Shown here: one piece after another, positions 1-11,463 of the stretch
Layout of the letters: every line of letters begins with the position of its first letter
How positions within the stretch are numbered: position 1 is the first letter of the stretch
Assembly: GCA_022813625.1 (NCBI GenBank)
Contig: JAKLMB010000041.1
Location: forward strand, 124,001 to 188,000
Origin: Aaosphaeria pasadenensis
Taxonomy: Eukaryota; Ascomycota; Dothideomycetes; Pleosporales
Direction: 5' to 3'
DNA length: 64,000 nucleotides
The notes under the pieces: generated by a model
What the model was told of the DNA's origin: nothing
Databases searched by the model: none
Seen by the model: the letters and a program-made list of their open reading frames with translations, nothing else
Program-made: the position numbers and the translations under genes

Positions 1-43
1 AAAGAATCTACTTCTCATGCACGCAGACTTGCACAAGCCAAGT

Positions 44-1972
44 CTATATCCTTACATCGTAATGAATCTGCTTGCCCTCCCAACCTGGGCGGAACTTTAA
101 CTTCATGCGCCTCATCAGGTCGACGGTAGCATTATTGAGCAAGAAGGTGCTGGGCCACTTCAATCTCGACAGTTGCAGCACCACCAGGGCATTGGCATAG
201 AGCTGGATGAGGTTCTCCACCCAGATGGAGGGAATGTTCTGGAGCATCACGCACACAGAACGGTACACCCAGTGGGGCGTCGTGAAGAAGTGCATCGCAC
301 CGACGCTGACGACAGCCTCGAGGACGTGCCAGGCGCACATCCAAACTGGTTGGATGAGGAAATGGGTTTGATGCAGGGGGAGACGCAATCCCGGGGGGAG
401 GTTGGCGCCCTCATCGAACCGGGGAAGTAGATTCTTGACAGTCTGGTCCCCTTTGCGGTAACGATGTTGTAGACGAAAGAGTGAGCAGAGATATTGTGCG
501 GGCTTGCTGGCATCGAACAAGACTTCGGTTTTCTTACCGTGCGTCAGTAGGTTACTAAAAGTAGATTGTCAGACAACTCACAGGCTCTGGGAAGGTGGCT
601 GGTCTGTCGAGCGTCGAAGCGACATCGTTCTCGATGCTGAAGATGGCCATATGCATGTTTTCAATCATCTGCTTGTCCTCGGGGCCGAATTCCCCCATCT
701 CTGCTCGGGCTTCGAGGCCAAGGGCGAGCCTGGCGGCGAACGCGACCTGCTGGCCGAGGTTACCGGATTGAGGGTCGAACAGACTGTTGATGGCGAGCAG
801 TAGGACGGCTCTCAATGTTGCGATATTGTTCTCTGCTGTAGCGGCATCCAAATGCACCATGGCCCGCTTCATGAAGATGTCCGCGAATGCGCGATACTTG
901 TCGACCTGCGTGCTGTGGTAGTCAATCCAACCAGAGGTGTCGTAGGGCACCGTGGGGTCGATAGATGGTTTCAGGTGGGAGCCTATGGAGTATATCATGT
1001 TGAGGGAGAACAACTCGATAGGAGTGAGATCCGACGGAACGATGGGGGCTAAGAAGCGCAGGGAGGGGTCAACGATGGGGTAGAGGGGATGGAGGACATT
1101 GAGGTATGTCTGGACAAACTTGTGGAAGACTCCGGGAGTACTATCCTGGAGAGTGAGGGCGTAGCCGTCGTCCTCCCGGATGGTGGGACTGCGAACGAGG
1201 GAGTCCGGCGGGCGGTGCGATTTGACCAGGCATGCTTCGGCGCCAAGATACCTGTAACTGCCGCCGGCGAGTGCGAAGTTGTGTTCGAAATGAGGGGGAT
1301 CGGAACTGGCAGAACCCCGAGAAGAACCTGGAGAAGAAACGGGAGCGGAACCTGGAGCAGAGCCCGGAGCAGGAACAGGAACGGAACCTGGAGCAGAGCC
1401 CGGAGGCAGAGTGGCCCCGGCCACAAGGGGCGCGTGTATTGCCGTCCCAGAGACGGGCGGGGAGGGGTTTCCGCTGCTGGAGGCAGATTGCGCGGAGATT
1501 TCGCGCACACGATCTACCAATTTGGCAATATAACTGGCGAGCGATGAGAGGTTGGCATGCAGAAAGTGGTAGGAATGCGACGCTGAGACACTTACCTACG
1601 ATTGAGGTGCTCCTTTTTGCCGTGGTCAAAGAAGACGCATTCGACGCCAGCCTTTGTGCATTGTCTGTATGTTGGCTGTTAATTCGTGTTGATGCAAAAA
1701 CATTACGTATAATGCAATGAATGGCAAATCGGGGAACCGACAGTGGAACAGTGTGAAGTGGGAAATGGAAGGTGGACTAACCTGCACTTTGGAAGAAGGG
1801 TATCGCACCCTCTACGACAATCCCGACATCTCTTGCAAGCGGGTAGAGACGAAATGAGAGAGTCGAGGTCGATTTCATGAGATTGGAGAGGTGGAGGAGG
1901 AGGGGGAGGTACAGGATGAGGAACAGCGGGGGGGAAGGGAGGAGGATTGCCAGAAGGACTAGAGGTAGCCAT
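44..1972 (-). CDS. Zn2Cys6 transcription factor, 4 exons, about 566 aa
   Basis: This is a nuclear DNA-binding regulator. I assemble it from exons 1972-1782, 1664-1596, 1533-582 and 532-44; all junctions are GT-AG and keep frame, ending at a TAG. The binuclear zinc cluster is split by intron 1 and has the six ligands C46, C49, C56, C63, C66 and C73 (spacing 2-6-6-2-6), plus one extra cysteine at residue 52. A proline-rich N-terminus (runs of P at residues 11-28) precedes it, and a Pro/Ser/Gly-rich repeat (about residues 100-145) follows it. The rest matches the helical fungal-specific transcription factor domain, including the motif TLDRPATFPEP. The last intron could also be read with other acceptors; the one chosen (49 bases, ending at 533) restores the long C-terminal frame. 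Target genes are unknown. It is divergent from the regulator at 3419. Confidence 0.88.
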
Positions 1973-3418
1973 GATGGGTCATGACCAGAAATATTCGAGG
2001 AAGAGGGGGATGTAATTATGTATGTGATGAGTTGATGACTGCGCGGCGCAGAACGGTGGATGAAGGCTGATGTTGTATAGTGGAAACCTAAAGGATGGAC
2101 TGTGGCGGATCTGGAAGAGATGAATTGCTGAAGAGATGCTTTCGTGTTTGCGGTCTTTGGGACGGATGCACGGAGGGTTGGAGTGGAGTATGTAATGTTA
2201 TGGGTATAAGATGGATGTTTTGGGATTAAGATATTGGAGTGTCATGGAGATGGGAGAGATGAAGCTGGAGATACGAGCTGGATGGGTGGATGGATTGGAT
2301 ATCAAAAGATGGGGAAGTGACGGGCCGCGCCTTTCCCAATACGTCGATTCCTTTATCCCTCCCGCGCAGGGTAAGTGGGCCCGGCCAATCAGCGATGACA
2401 TTACCCCAAGTAATCGGGTAAGGGCCATCCCTTCATTGGGTAAGCGCACTTGTAGGCCCGGAGAAGCCGTCGGGCAAACCATTCTTCCTTGGGACATGGG
2501 GCCACAGGCTAGTCTTCTTTTGTCGCATCCGAGGTGACGTGACTCCAGAAGGCCTAACTAGGTTCAGCCTAGTCTTCTATCCCCACTTAGTCAAGAGCTA
2601 AACATTACCAGTCGGTATCAGGGACTGGCAGGTACAGGACAGGTACAGGTACCAGCAACGAAACCATCGGGAATAGCCAGAACCAGAACCAGAACCAGTG
2701 ATGAATTGATAAAGTCTGTTGACTACAACCGTTTTCTGCAATCTCGAAACCAGGGAACGATAATAGCATCACATGACGGAAATGATGACACAAGTATTCG
2801 TTCATATCCTCACCCTTGGTCCCTTGTCTCCCTATACTATACCCAAGTAGATACTTGTAGTCTACATAAGGTACAATAGTTATCGATAAGATCCCCCTGG
2901 TCCACGCACCTGCCACGTCCACGGCACGATCCCGGTCCCAGTAAACCAACAAGCGGATCCCCCCGTACTTGCCTTTGCCTGATCCACCGACTCGCAACCT
3001 CCACATACAATACAATAGAAGGTTAGGTACCATACATACCATACATACCATACCTCATATATGGTAACAAAGAACATACCCTCCCTCCTATACTACCGAC
3101 TACACAACAACAAATAACCCTTACTCCATCATATTCAACAACCACAACAACACCATATACCACATCCCACTACTACGTACCTTTATCACCGGAAATACAC
3201 CCAGCGCCACGGTTTTATGTCTCATCACCACCGTCTCCCCATCTCCCCATCACCGACAGCCTCAACCATTCAACCACTTGCCGCCACTCTGCGCCATGAA
3301 CCACCACATCTCCGCCGCCCCCTCTTTCTACAATACTGATCCCATCGACTTGTAAACCCACCTCTTCCTCCTTTTTCTCGTCTTTTCATCTTCCATCTCA
3401 ACATCACAACCCTTCGCC
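1973..3418. promoter_or_regulatory. Divergent intergenic region between two Zn2Cys6 regulators
   Basis: About 1.4 kb separates two regulator genes read away from each other, so it must hold both promoters. It contains simple repeats: AGAACC units near 2681-2699 and CATACCATA-type units near 3027-3054. I see no convincing reading frame in it. No specific operator could be assigned by eye. Confidence 0.5.
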
Positions 3419-5466
3419 ATGCCAAAAGGCAGAGTTCGACGTCGCGTGATAGCCTGCGCCCGCTGCAGGAAACGGAAGCTGGCGGTATTCCTCTCCCTAC
3501 CACCCGTATTCATCGCATACTGACTTTTCTCACACAGTGCGATGGTCAAGTACCATCATGCACCAGGTGCGCAGACGCAGGTGCGCCCTGCGTCGGCTTC
3601 GACTCCTCCACCCAGCGTGAGGCTCCTAGGAGTATAGCTGGCTTTCTCGAGGCACATATCGCCAACTTTGAGAACATGGCAGGCCCTTCTGTCCCCTCTC
3701 CCCCTGACTCTAACGAGTCTGGGCACATCCATCCACCGGAGAAAGGTGCCATTGCGAATCCTCTAGTCAGCCAGATCATGGAGGACCTCACCCCTCGGTT
3801 CCTCGGAATCTCTAAGGCCAAGTTCATCCTCAACTGCGTTTTCAAAGGAACCCAGGTACTGTTTAAGAAGGTACCGTCGGGAGGCACCGACCTAGACGAG
3901 AACCATCCCCGATCCATCATCAATCCGCACCCCGTGGCACTCTCCTGGGCCACGCTCCGAAACATTGGCCTCGAGACGGCAACCGGCCTGTTCCAGGGCT
4001 TCCTCGATCGAGCATTGACGTTGTGCCCAATCTACCATTCAGACGAACTCATCGCCGCATTCAACTCGATCTATCACCCCACTCCGTTATCCGGACAGAA
4101 CACGCCCCGGAACCAATACATCATTAGCCTCGTGATGGCCATTTCTCTGTCCATGGGCGCGTGTGCGAAGCAGACCATCGCCGACTCGCACGCATTTTCG
4201 TTGGTCCAGCATGCCGTGCAATGGATGCCCGAGATTGCAACCAACGACGTCCCGGGCCTGCAGGCCATCTTGCTGCTCACGCAGTACTTGTCACTGGACC
4301 CAACCATGGCAGATCTGTGGTTGTTGACCGGGATGACCAGCCAGGCAGTCATCGACTTGGGGCTGCATCAGGAACTGCCTTACAATGAAAGCATTTCGGC
4401 ACGCGAGCGCGACATGCGGCGACGGGTCTTCTGGGTTGCTTGGGAGATGGAGGCTTCGGTCTGCGCCTTCTTTCTGCGGCCCATGACCCTACCCACGCGA
4501 CGCGGTAACGTAGGCTTCCCAGTCGAAGTCAACGATACTGCCATCACGGATAGAGGCATTGATTTCACTGGGATTGTAACTAAGTTCGCCTGCAAGCGGA
4601 TCTGGAGGTTTCACCAGATTGAAGCCGAAGTCGTCTCCGTCATGCACCAGAATGAGGAACTGCCCCCAATGTTCAATTCCCTCGAAGAGTGGATGCGAGG
4701 GATAAACTATTCCATAACCGAGTGGCGTCAGCAGATCCTCTGCGACTCGGCCGCGAATACAGATCCCAAGCTCATGTCCCGCTGGAAGGAGCTGGAGCTG
4801 TATGCGGAAATCGCCACTGCCTCCATCATGGTGACACTTCATCGCCCATCTCGCCGGATCCCTCAACCATCGAGCAGAGACTTGTTGATTGCATTCGCCA
4901 ATGCCCTCTCAGTCGGACAAGAGTACTGGTACCAAGTCAACAGGTTTTCCGGCCAGATCAAGTACGTCTTCCACCCTTGCCACCACTCGTTCGATTGCGC
5001 CCTGGTTTTCCTGTTGGTACTCCGGCGCTGCAAGGTCGACATCTCGGAAAAGTACCAGCTCAGTCAGATCGAAGAATGGATGGACCGCTTCTCACGGTTC
5101 TTCAAAGACAATGTTAAGCGCTGGCCGTCTGCTGCCTGCTTCTCGGAGAGGTATGAGCAACTGATGACCCAGGCAAGGCAGGAATACCTCGACTTTCTTA
5201 ATAACAAGGCAGTGCTTGCCTCCAACCAGCACCAGGACGGAAATGCGACCATTGGTCCCGTGCCCACTGGACAAGATCAGGGCAGTGCAACTCGTGAAGG
5301 TATTGATGAGATGTTCAAGTTCTTCCAGTCGTTCATTGTGGCACCTAACGCGACCTCTCCTGTAGATGCTTCAGCGAGCGGTATCTGCATGCCTCGTTCC
5401 GAGGACTGGCACGAAGAGTTTAGACTATACTATGTCCAGAAGGTAGCGCACTTGCCTCTGCCTTGA
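3419..5466 (+). CDS. Zn2Cys6 transcription factor with fungal-specific domain, 664 aa
   Basis: Exon 1 (3419-3484) encodes the first 22 residues. A 53-base GT-AG intron (3485-3537) splits the zinc cluster, and exon 2 runs 3538-5466. The cluster ligands are C13, C16, C23, C30, C33 and C40, with the usual basic stretch RKRKLAC. The middle of the protein carries the fungal-specific transcription factor domain (Fungal_trans family). Recognisable blocks are the LTQYLSLDPTMADLWLLTG region and a following REMDMRRRVFWVAWEME-like block (here ARERDMRRRVFWVAWEME) typical of this fold. It probably acts in the nucleus as an activator or repressor of a carbon or secondary-metabolism regulon, but the target is not visible. 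The start was chosen because the zinc cluster begins 12 residues later and no in-frame ATG lies nearby upstream. Confidence 0.9.
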
Positions 5467-6731
5467 TCCTATCCGATTGTCGGATGTTAATTCAAGTTTT
5501 GGGTTTCTTTATGGTAGTTGGAATTTGGTAATGGAATTGGGAGGCACGACTCCACATCGTGGAGGACGACAGTATGAACCGTGGCACTGGCGTTTTGATT
5601 TCAACGTTCCGATAGAGTGGAGTTGGTGGTCTGGCGTTTGGCTTATTTCCTTTACCTTTGGCAATACCGCATGCTCTATTGGTCTTCTTCCCGGTCCCAT
5701 CAGATGTGCACGGCACGCGCTAGCACGACGTCATGTCGTCTCCCCATTCCCGTACGAATCTTATCCTTTTTCAGCATTCTCGATCATCCTACGGGTATGC
5801 ACATCATCGCAATTGGACATCCCCATCATCGTCATCGCCACCGCGGCTCCCCGCGGCGCTCATCCGACCCCTCCCCCACGCTATCTTACCCAAACTACGC
5901 GCATTAACGCAGGTACGGACCCAAGCGCCCGCATGGGGCGGACCCGTTCTACATTCTAGACTATATCCCTTGTTCCCAAATGCAAAAGCACTTCCACAAA
6001 CTACGGGTCTCAACGTGAGGTAGTGAGCACCCCCTTCCCTGGTGGACTCGTCCGAGAACAGTTCGAAGTTCCCCCTTTTCTGCCTGCCACCGTGGGTGAG
6101 GTCGCTGGAACCGTCGCTGATGTACGTGCGCACTACCACTCTTCGTTGGGACTTTGTCCCGGACGGGGAGGCGGGTATGTGTCTAGTGCGTAGATGAACA
6201 GTTCCTAGGAGAAGACCTTGGGATGTAATTGTGCACTACGGGGAGAAGCGGGTAGTGTGTATCGCGATTCGCCCCCCGCACCCAAGTATCCCATACAATG
6301 GTAGAATCTGATAGAATTGTAACGAACGTCGGATCAGCGATGACAGCGTATGAGATCTTTTCGTGCGTGCGTGTGCGTACGCGTGTGCGTTTGCTTCCTC
6401 CGACCTGACGTAGGTAGGTATCTACCATATTCGCAGTGCAGCACGTGACACCTCAACACGCTCACGGTCACCTATCCAGCAACGACTACTAACTGCAGCA
6501 GGGAGGGAGGTACGGGGTAAGATATATTCTAGGCATCACCATTTACATTAAAAATTCCATGCCGGATTGAAAACAACCGAAGTCATGCGTCTGTTTACAT
6601 CTCGTTCTGAAAGGGGAAACTCATACCCCGTTCCCGTTGTTAGCGTGGTTTGGATGCACTTGCCCTAACTAGCTATGTACTTCAAAGCATCGCAGCATCA
6701 CGACAACGTACCAGGCAGATGAGATAAGATA
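5467..6731. other. Intergenic region, 1.26 kb
   Basis: This lies between two regulators read in the same direction. Open frames here have no recognisable domain and look like chance frames. A GCGTGC/GTGCGT purine-pyrimidine alternation is present near 6362-6391. It should hold the terminator of the upstream gene and the promoter of the gene at 6732. Confidence 0.5.
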
Positions 6732-8025
6732 ATGTTCACGACATTCCAGCGCATCCTCACGCCGGGTGCCATCGCGGAAGACCCGGCAGCTGTGAAGTGT
6801 AGGGGCGATGATGATGCGGAGGCGGGGACGGGAAAGGCGGCGCGGAAGAGGAGAGCGCATCGGAAGTCGAGGGGGGGTTGTGGGGAGTGTAGGCGGAGGA
6901 GGGTTAAGGTGTGTATTTTGTCGCTGAATCATTATGCCTTTGTTGAAATGGAAATAGTGCGATGAACGGCGGCCGGAGTGCGGGCAGTGTGCGTATTATG
7001 GACGGAGCGGGTGTGCGTATGGTGACGATTCTCCAGGTGATGGCTTCTCTACACTACTAAACGAGATACCATCGAAAGAGATGTATTCCGGGATCGAAGA
7101 TGCACGGGAACTGATCGCTCATTTTTTCGAAACCGAGCGTCCACTCTGGATAGGTACTGGTGACTGCCAGAGCATCCTGCAGGAGAATATCCCACGATTA
7201 GGACCTGGGTCGCCGTTCCTGTCGCATGCGGTGCTCGCGTTCTCCGCGTACCACATCGCGGTTGTCTACTCGGACCGGAAGCGCGAGATGGCGGGCGCGT
7301 GGCATTACAGTCTCGCGCTGCAGACGTACCGGGAAGCCATTGACGATGCAGGCGTATCCGCGGACGCTCTCTTCGCGTGCTGCATGCTGCTCACGATGCT
7401 CGCGTTCAAGAATCTCTCCAACGAGCCGTACGATGATGACCTTTCAGCCAATATGAAAGACCCTGCACTCGACACCGTAGGTATCCGGTTCATCGGAGGA
7501 CCTCGCTTGCTCGCAGAAGCATTCGCACGCACCTCGATGCTCGACCAGATCCTCTGGAGACCGCTGATCCGCCACTGCGAAGACCAACCCGCTGCAAACA
7601 ACGACGCCCTCGCAGGAATACCTCTCGCAGCTCGCTCAATGGCCGGCCTCGAAACCCTCTGTCGCAGTGAAGAACCCGCGGACTGTCCATTCGCCACGGC
7701 ACTCGACTCCCTGCGTCTCCTCATGCAATGCTACGTCTCCGACAGGCCCGCGATGGTCGAGCACACGTTCGGCTTCGCGATCAAGCTCGACGCGCGGTTC
7801 CTTCGCTTCGTCGAGGAGGGGAGCCCAAGGGCGCTGCTCGTGCTGTGCTATTGGTATGCGTTGGTGGCGCAGGTGGAGCAGTGGTGGGCTTGCGACACTG
7901 CGAGGTTTGAGGGGGTGAGGTTGTTACGTCGTTTGAGAGAGGACGCGGTGGATGGGGATGTTCGGGCGCTGCTGGAATTTCCGGAGCTTCTGATGGGTAC
8001 GCGGGCGTTGGGAATATGTGAATGA
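6732..8025 (+). CDS. Zn2Cys6 transcription factor, Upc2-like class, about 414 aa
   Basis: Exon 1 is 6732-6908 and exon 2 is 6958-8025, joined across a 49-base GT-AG intron that again splits the zinc cluster. The ligands are C50, C53, C60, C67, C70 and C78. The approach to the cluster, AHRKSRGGCGECRRRRVKC, is the layout of the sterol-uptake-control (Upc2-like) class, where a basic HKKSR-type arm leads into the cluster. The remaining 330 residues are a helical fungal-specific regulatory region (Fungal_trans_2-like), with motifs such as HAVLAFSAYHIA. Upc2-like proteins as a class include many with roles other than sterol control, so no target is assigned. Its 3' end faces the NmrA-like gene, with 154 bases between stop codons. 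Confidence 0.85.
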
Positions 8026-8179
8026 ATAGGGATGTGAGGATGGAACGACTCTTATCTATACACTCGACTACGATACAGTCTATTCACTCTGCGCTGGTTC
8101 CGCAAAGATCTGAACGCCATACATACTTCCCCTGAGCTTCGACACCCACTCCGCCCAGGCATGAAACAGCCTGCCTACA

Positions 8180-9112
8180 TTACTTCTTCTTCCACGCACT
8201 CTCCGTCTCCAAATACGTTCCGAAGTCGAGCATCTCGGGCAATTGCGCCTTGCAATTTGCCACGTTCGCGCCATATCCATCCGTCTTGAACCATCTGACC
8301 ATGTATCCGAACTCCTTGCTCATCCATAAAATGATGCGGACCAGAAATCCATACGTCACCGGCACTTGCTTTCCCGTCTTGTTCTCGAACGTCCTGCTCA
8401 TCTCCTTAAACGTCAACTCGTCGCCGGCGAGCGAAATCGCCTTCCCATCGTACGCCTCCGGCTCGAGCAGTGCCATAGCACCAAACTTCCCAATGTCCCT
8501 CGTCGCCACCAACTGCAACGGCTTATCCCCCAACACATCCCTCCACGCCGTCGGCAACACCCTCCCCATGAAATCGTCCGTGAAGTTATCCATAAACGCC
8601 ACGGGCCGCAAGATCGTCCATCCCATCTTTCTTCCGCCGTTCTTCCCCTCCGCCGCAGTCTTCTCAATCAAATACTTCTCGATATTATGCTTGCTGATGA
8701 AATGCGGGATGTCCGTTGGCGTATCGATAGACACGACATCCCCGCCCCGGTCGACAGACGAGTACACGAAATGCTGCACGCCGTGCTTGAGCGCCGCGTC
8801 CACGAGAGCTTTGCCCTGGCGCTCCTCGCTTGCTACTCCACCCTTTCCCATCGGCGTCTGCACGCCAAAAACTCCCCAAATCCCACCCTTAACGCCCCGG
8901 AACACAGCGTCCACGTCCTCCAGGTCGCCCTGCACGACCTTGACGTTCGGAGACAGCGATGTCAGCTTCGTAGCGGCGGGAGAGGAGGGCGAGCTGCGGG
9001 TTAGGGCGTAGATTGTAAAGGGGCCGCGTGCGGAGGGGGAGGACAGCAGCGCGCGGAGCACGGCGCCGCCTTGTTTGCCGGTCGCGCCGGTTATGAGGAT
9101 TGATTTTGCCAT
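8180..9112 (-). CDS. NmrA-like NAD(P)-binding protein, 310 aa
   Basis: This single-exon gene has a start at 9112. The N-terminus holds the Rossmann dinucleotide-binding motif GATGKQGG at residues 8-15, followed by the NmrA-family pattern of a TR.. second strand and the block VQGDLEDVDAVFRGVKGG. Family members are atypical short-chain dehydrogenases. Some are redox-sensing regulators (NmrA in nitrogen control) and others are reductases of small molecules. The YxxxK catalytic pair of true SDRs is not obvious, which favours the NmrA or HSCARG-like group. Its function here is not known. The C-terminus is complete at about 310 residues, the usual length. Confidence 0.9.
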   Translation of the reverse strand: MAKSILITGATGKQGGAVLRALLSSPSARGPFTIYALTRSSPSSPAATKLTSLSPNVKVVQGDLEDVDAVFRGVKGGIWGVFGVQTPMGKGGVASEERQGKALVDAALKHGVQHFVYSSVDRGGDVVSIDTPTDIPHFISKHNIEKYLIEKTAAEGKNGGRKMGWTILRPVAFMDNFTDDFMGRVLPTAWRDVLGDKPLQLVATRDIGKFGAMALLEPEAYDGKAISLAGDELTFKEMSRTFENKTGKQVPVTYGFLVRIILWMSKEFGYMVRWFKTDGYGANVANCKAQLPEMLDFGTYLETESAWKKK

Positions 9113-9408
9113 TCTAGTCGGAAGGAAGTATCTTCGAATGTCGAATGTTCAAAAGGGAAGAACGAGTTTTCGTTTTTCTGTCTGTCTCTCTGCAATGTAC
9201 CTTAAAGTAAGTACTTGGGTAGATCACAGAACAAAAGGGGACAAATTATAATGGAACGAAAAACAGATATCCACGTGCATACGTCTTACCTCTTATACCA
9301 CCTCTCCCCTCAATCGCCCGTCGGATTTTTAATTCCAGCATCCTGCATCTTACATCTCGCATCTCGCATCCATCATTCGTGAGATCGATCGCTAGCTCGC
9401 AACCTATA

Positions 9409-9532
9409 CGGTCCCAAAGTAGCCTAGCCCAGACCCAGACCCAGACCCAGACCCTTTGACGCCCCCCCGATCGCCGCCGCTAATTCAATGACAACCCGCG
9501 CGCGCGTGCCTCGCTAGGCTCCTTTGGGACCG
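9409..9532. mobile_element. MITE-like element with 20-bp terminal inverted repeats and TA flanks
   Basis: The left end (9409-9428, CGGTCCCAAAGTAGCCTAGC) and the right end (9513-9532) are reverse complements with one mismatch. Each is directly flanked by TA (9407-9408 and 9533-9534), as expected for a Tc1/mariner-type target duplication. The 84-bp interior contains four to five CCCAGA units and a CG alternation but no coding capacity. This fits a non-autonomous miniature element. It could alternatively be a chance hairpin, although 19 of 20 matching bases argues against that. Confidence 0.6.
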
Positions 9533-10023
9533 TATTCCAGACGTCAGAACCTTTTTTTTTCCCAATCTTTGGACGTGACGTCTGTTCGCATTTCTAAGGG
9601 CTTCGGCGTTCGGCGTTTGAAGGGGAGAGAGCGAGGGCGAAGGGGGAGAGATGGGGAGTTTTTTCGTGCGGGTGTTTTGGTGCGTTGGGTTTACTTGTGC
9701 GAAATTTACGGAGAGACGGAGATGTAAGGAGGGTTTGTTCGTGTAGAGTTTGGGGTTACGATTTCACACACGATGGCATTGGCATCACGCACGCCACGAA
9801 CACATTTTAAAACGCACAATTTTTTTTTAAAAAAAAGTATTTCATGTTTTGCTATACAGAGTCTCACCCTTTCGACCGCCGGAAGCAGCCAAAAGGCAGG
9901 TATATGGTTGGTTTTCGAGATCGTTGACGACTAAATGGCGTTGGAGCTGATCGTGAGCTGTGGATGGACAGAGGCCCTTGCGGCGACGGACTGAATATGC
10001 GGGTTTGAGGTGGCTGTTTGTAG
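9533..10023. other. Intergenic region
   Basis: I see no gene here. It contains purine-rich stretches (9600-9735) and a T/A homopolymer near 9821-9836. It lies between the MITE-like element and the minisatellite. Confidence 0.4.
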
Positions 10024-10131
10024 GTAATGTTCTTCTTTTGGGTAATGTTCTTCTTTTGAGTAATGTTCTTCTTTTGAGTAATGTTCTTCTTTTGAGTAAT
10101 GTTCTTCTTTTGAGTAATGTTCTTCTTTTGG
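10024..10131. repeat. 18-bp minisatellite, six units
   Basis: Six head-to-tail copies of GTAATGTTCTTCTTTTGR are nearly identical. The only variation is the last base (G in the first and last units, A in the middle ones). Read on the minus strand the unit encodes KKNITQ, but the surrounding frame looks like a chance frame. A seventh, partial unit occurs at about 10269-10287. Confidence 0.9.
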
Positions 10132-10345
10132 AGTATTGGTCTTCTTGTGGGCAATGATCTTGTTCTCTTTCCGCCTCTCATGGCATCCGAAAGTGGGTTT
10201 TGTGCGCGCCGTATCTGGCGGCCAGATGGTTATGTAGTTGGTGTATATATGATAAGGTCGAACATTGGGTAATGTTCTTCTTTTGGGTAATGATCTTATT
10301 TTCTTTCGCCTCTCATGGCATCCGAAAGTAAGTTTTCACGGGCCG
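10132..10345. repeat. Duplicated block next to the minisatellite
   Basis: The segment around 10150-10200 (GGCAATGATCTTGTTCTC followed by CGCCTCTCATGGCATCCGAA) recurs with small changes around 10286-10340. There it is again preceded by the minisatellite unit. The array and its right flank have therefore been duplicated together. Confidence 0.7.
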
Positions 10346-10774
10346 TTGTCGCGTCGTATGCGATGCCGCCGGAGACGTAGACAGCCGAACATTCACTGGT
10401 ATATCGCGGTCGATGTCAACACCGGTGAGAAGGCGTCTAACCGATTCCAGGCGATTGTAATGGTTGGGCAATATCTCGGATTCGGTGGGCCATTCGTACT
10501 ATTTTGATTTTTGTAGAACCATATGGCCATGATTGCAATGATGTTCTTCATTTTGTTTTCCTTGGAGCTTTTCTCCAAAATCTCCTCCGGGGTCTGTGAG
10601 TATTTGGACATATTCTTGTGTGTGGGTTTTTCGGAGGAATAGCAGTGCTTGCTCTTGTGCTGCTAGCGCGAAGCTGATGATGCGCGGAAACGACTGGTTC
10701 CAAGGGTAATTTGGACCAGTTGAACCATGATCACTTGCACACCCCCTCTGCCGATGGACGTTAGATGCAACCCC

Positions 10775-11087
10775 ACCTGACTGTAGGAACTAGATGCTAG
10801 TTGCTGTCCTCTTGGACATGATGCTGATACTGTTGTGCCTGCTTCCGACCCGCAATCGGTAGATAGCAACAGTCATTCCAGTCTAGTTACCAAACATCGG
10901 GCGAGGAACACACTCGCTCAACACCACATCCTCCTCGATCTTCCACCATACTCATCCCCCTTCCAAGCATGTGGATACTGTTGTGCCTGCTTCCTTTGCT
11001 GACTTTAGGCGTAGCTAGACGGTTGGCCGTCTGGTATATATATTTTCTGACTGTGGGAACTAGATGCTAGTTGCTGTCCTCTTGGCC
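10775..11087. repeat. Degenerate copies of a dispersed repeat family (three fragments)
   Basis: Three fragments, at 10775-10848, 10973-11038 and 11047-11087, each match part of 12858-12996. Shared blocks include CTAGACGGTTGGCCGTCTGG, GAACTAGATGCTAGTTGCTG and TGTTGTGCCTGCTTCC. Translated on the minus strand, the middle fragment gives IPDGQPSSYA, a stop, then SQQRKQAQQ. This parallels the C-terminus of the small reading frame at 12873-13277. They look like decayed relatives of that gene rather than independent elements. Confidence 0.6.
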
Positions 11088-11261
11088 ATACGTAGATATT
11101 CCGGATCAGTTTTGCCGGCCAAGTCGACGCAGTGCCCGGCTATAACTATATCGTGATTTATCTTTGCGACGTTTATCATGATAAATCTCGCTGGGACTCC
11201 CGTCCGGTCGATGGATGTGGGTCACAATGTGCTTGCGCTCCCATCCAGTCCATAGATGTGG

Positions 11262-11345
11262 AGTATATAAGAAAATTTGTCGTTTGTGACGTTGCAGTAT
11301 ATATAAAAGAAACTCTGTCGTTTGTGACTTTGTAGTATATAAGAA
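11262..11345. repeat. Short tandem repeat, about 34-38 bp unit
   Basis: Two units, 11262-11295 and 11296-11333, share AGTATATA, a run of purines, then TGTCGTTTGTGAC. A truncated third unit begins at 11334. No coding role is seen. Confidence 0.65.
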
Positions 11346-11463
11346 GTGTTGTCTGTTAGACTGTGGCCTTTTTACAAAAGCGAAGGATCAAGGCCTACTT
11401 ATACTCCTCTGTGGTCTTAACTCACTCACTGCTCTTGTTGTATTCCATCATGTGTTCTGCATT

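Noticed and set aside
5477..5959. 160-residue plus-strand frame after the second regulator
   Set aside because: It begins 11 bases after the regulator's stop codon and shows no domain; probably 3' UTR.
9864..10181. Minus-strand frame with six KKNITQ repeats
   Set aside because: The frame exists only because the 18-bp unit is a multiple of three. Flanking text is not protein-like and there is no promoter or conserved part.
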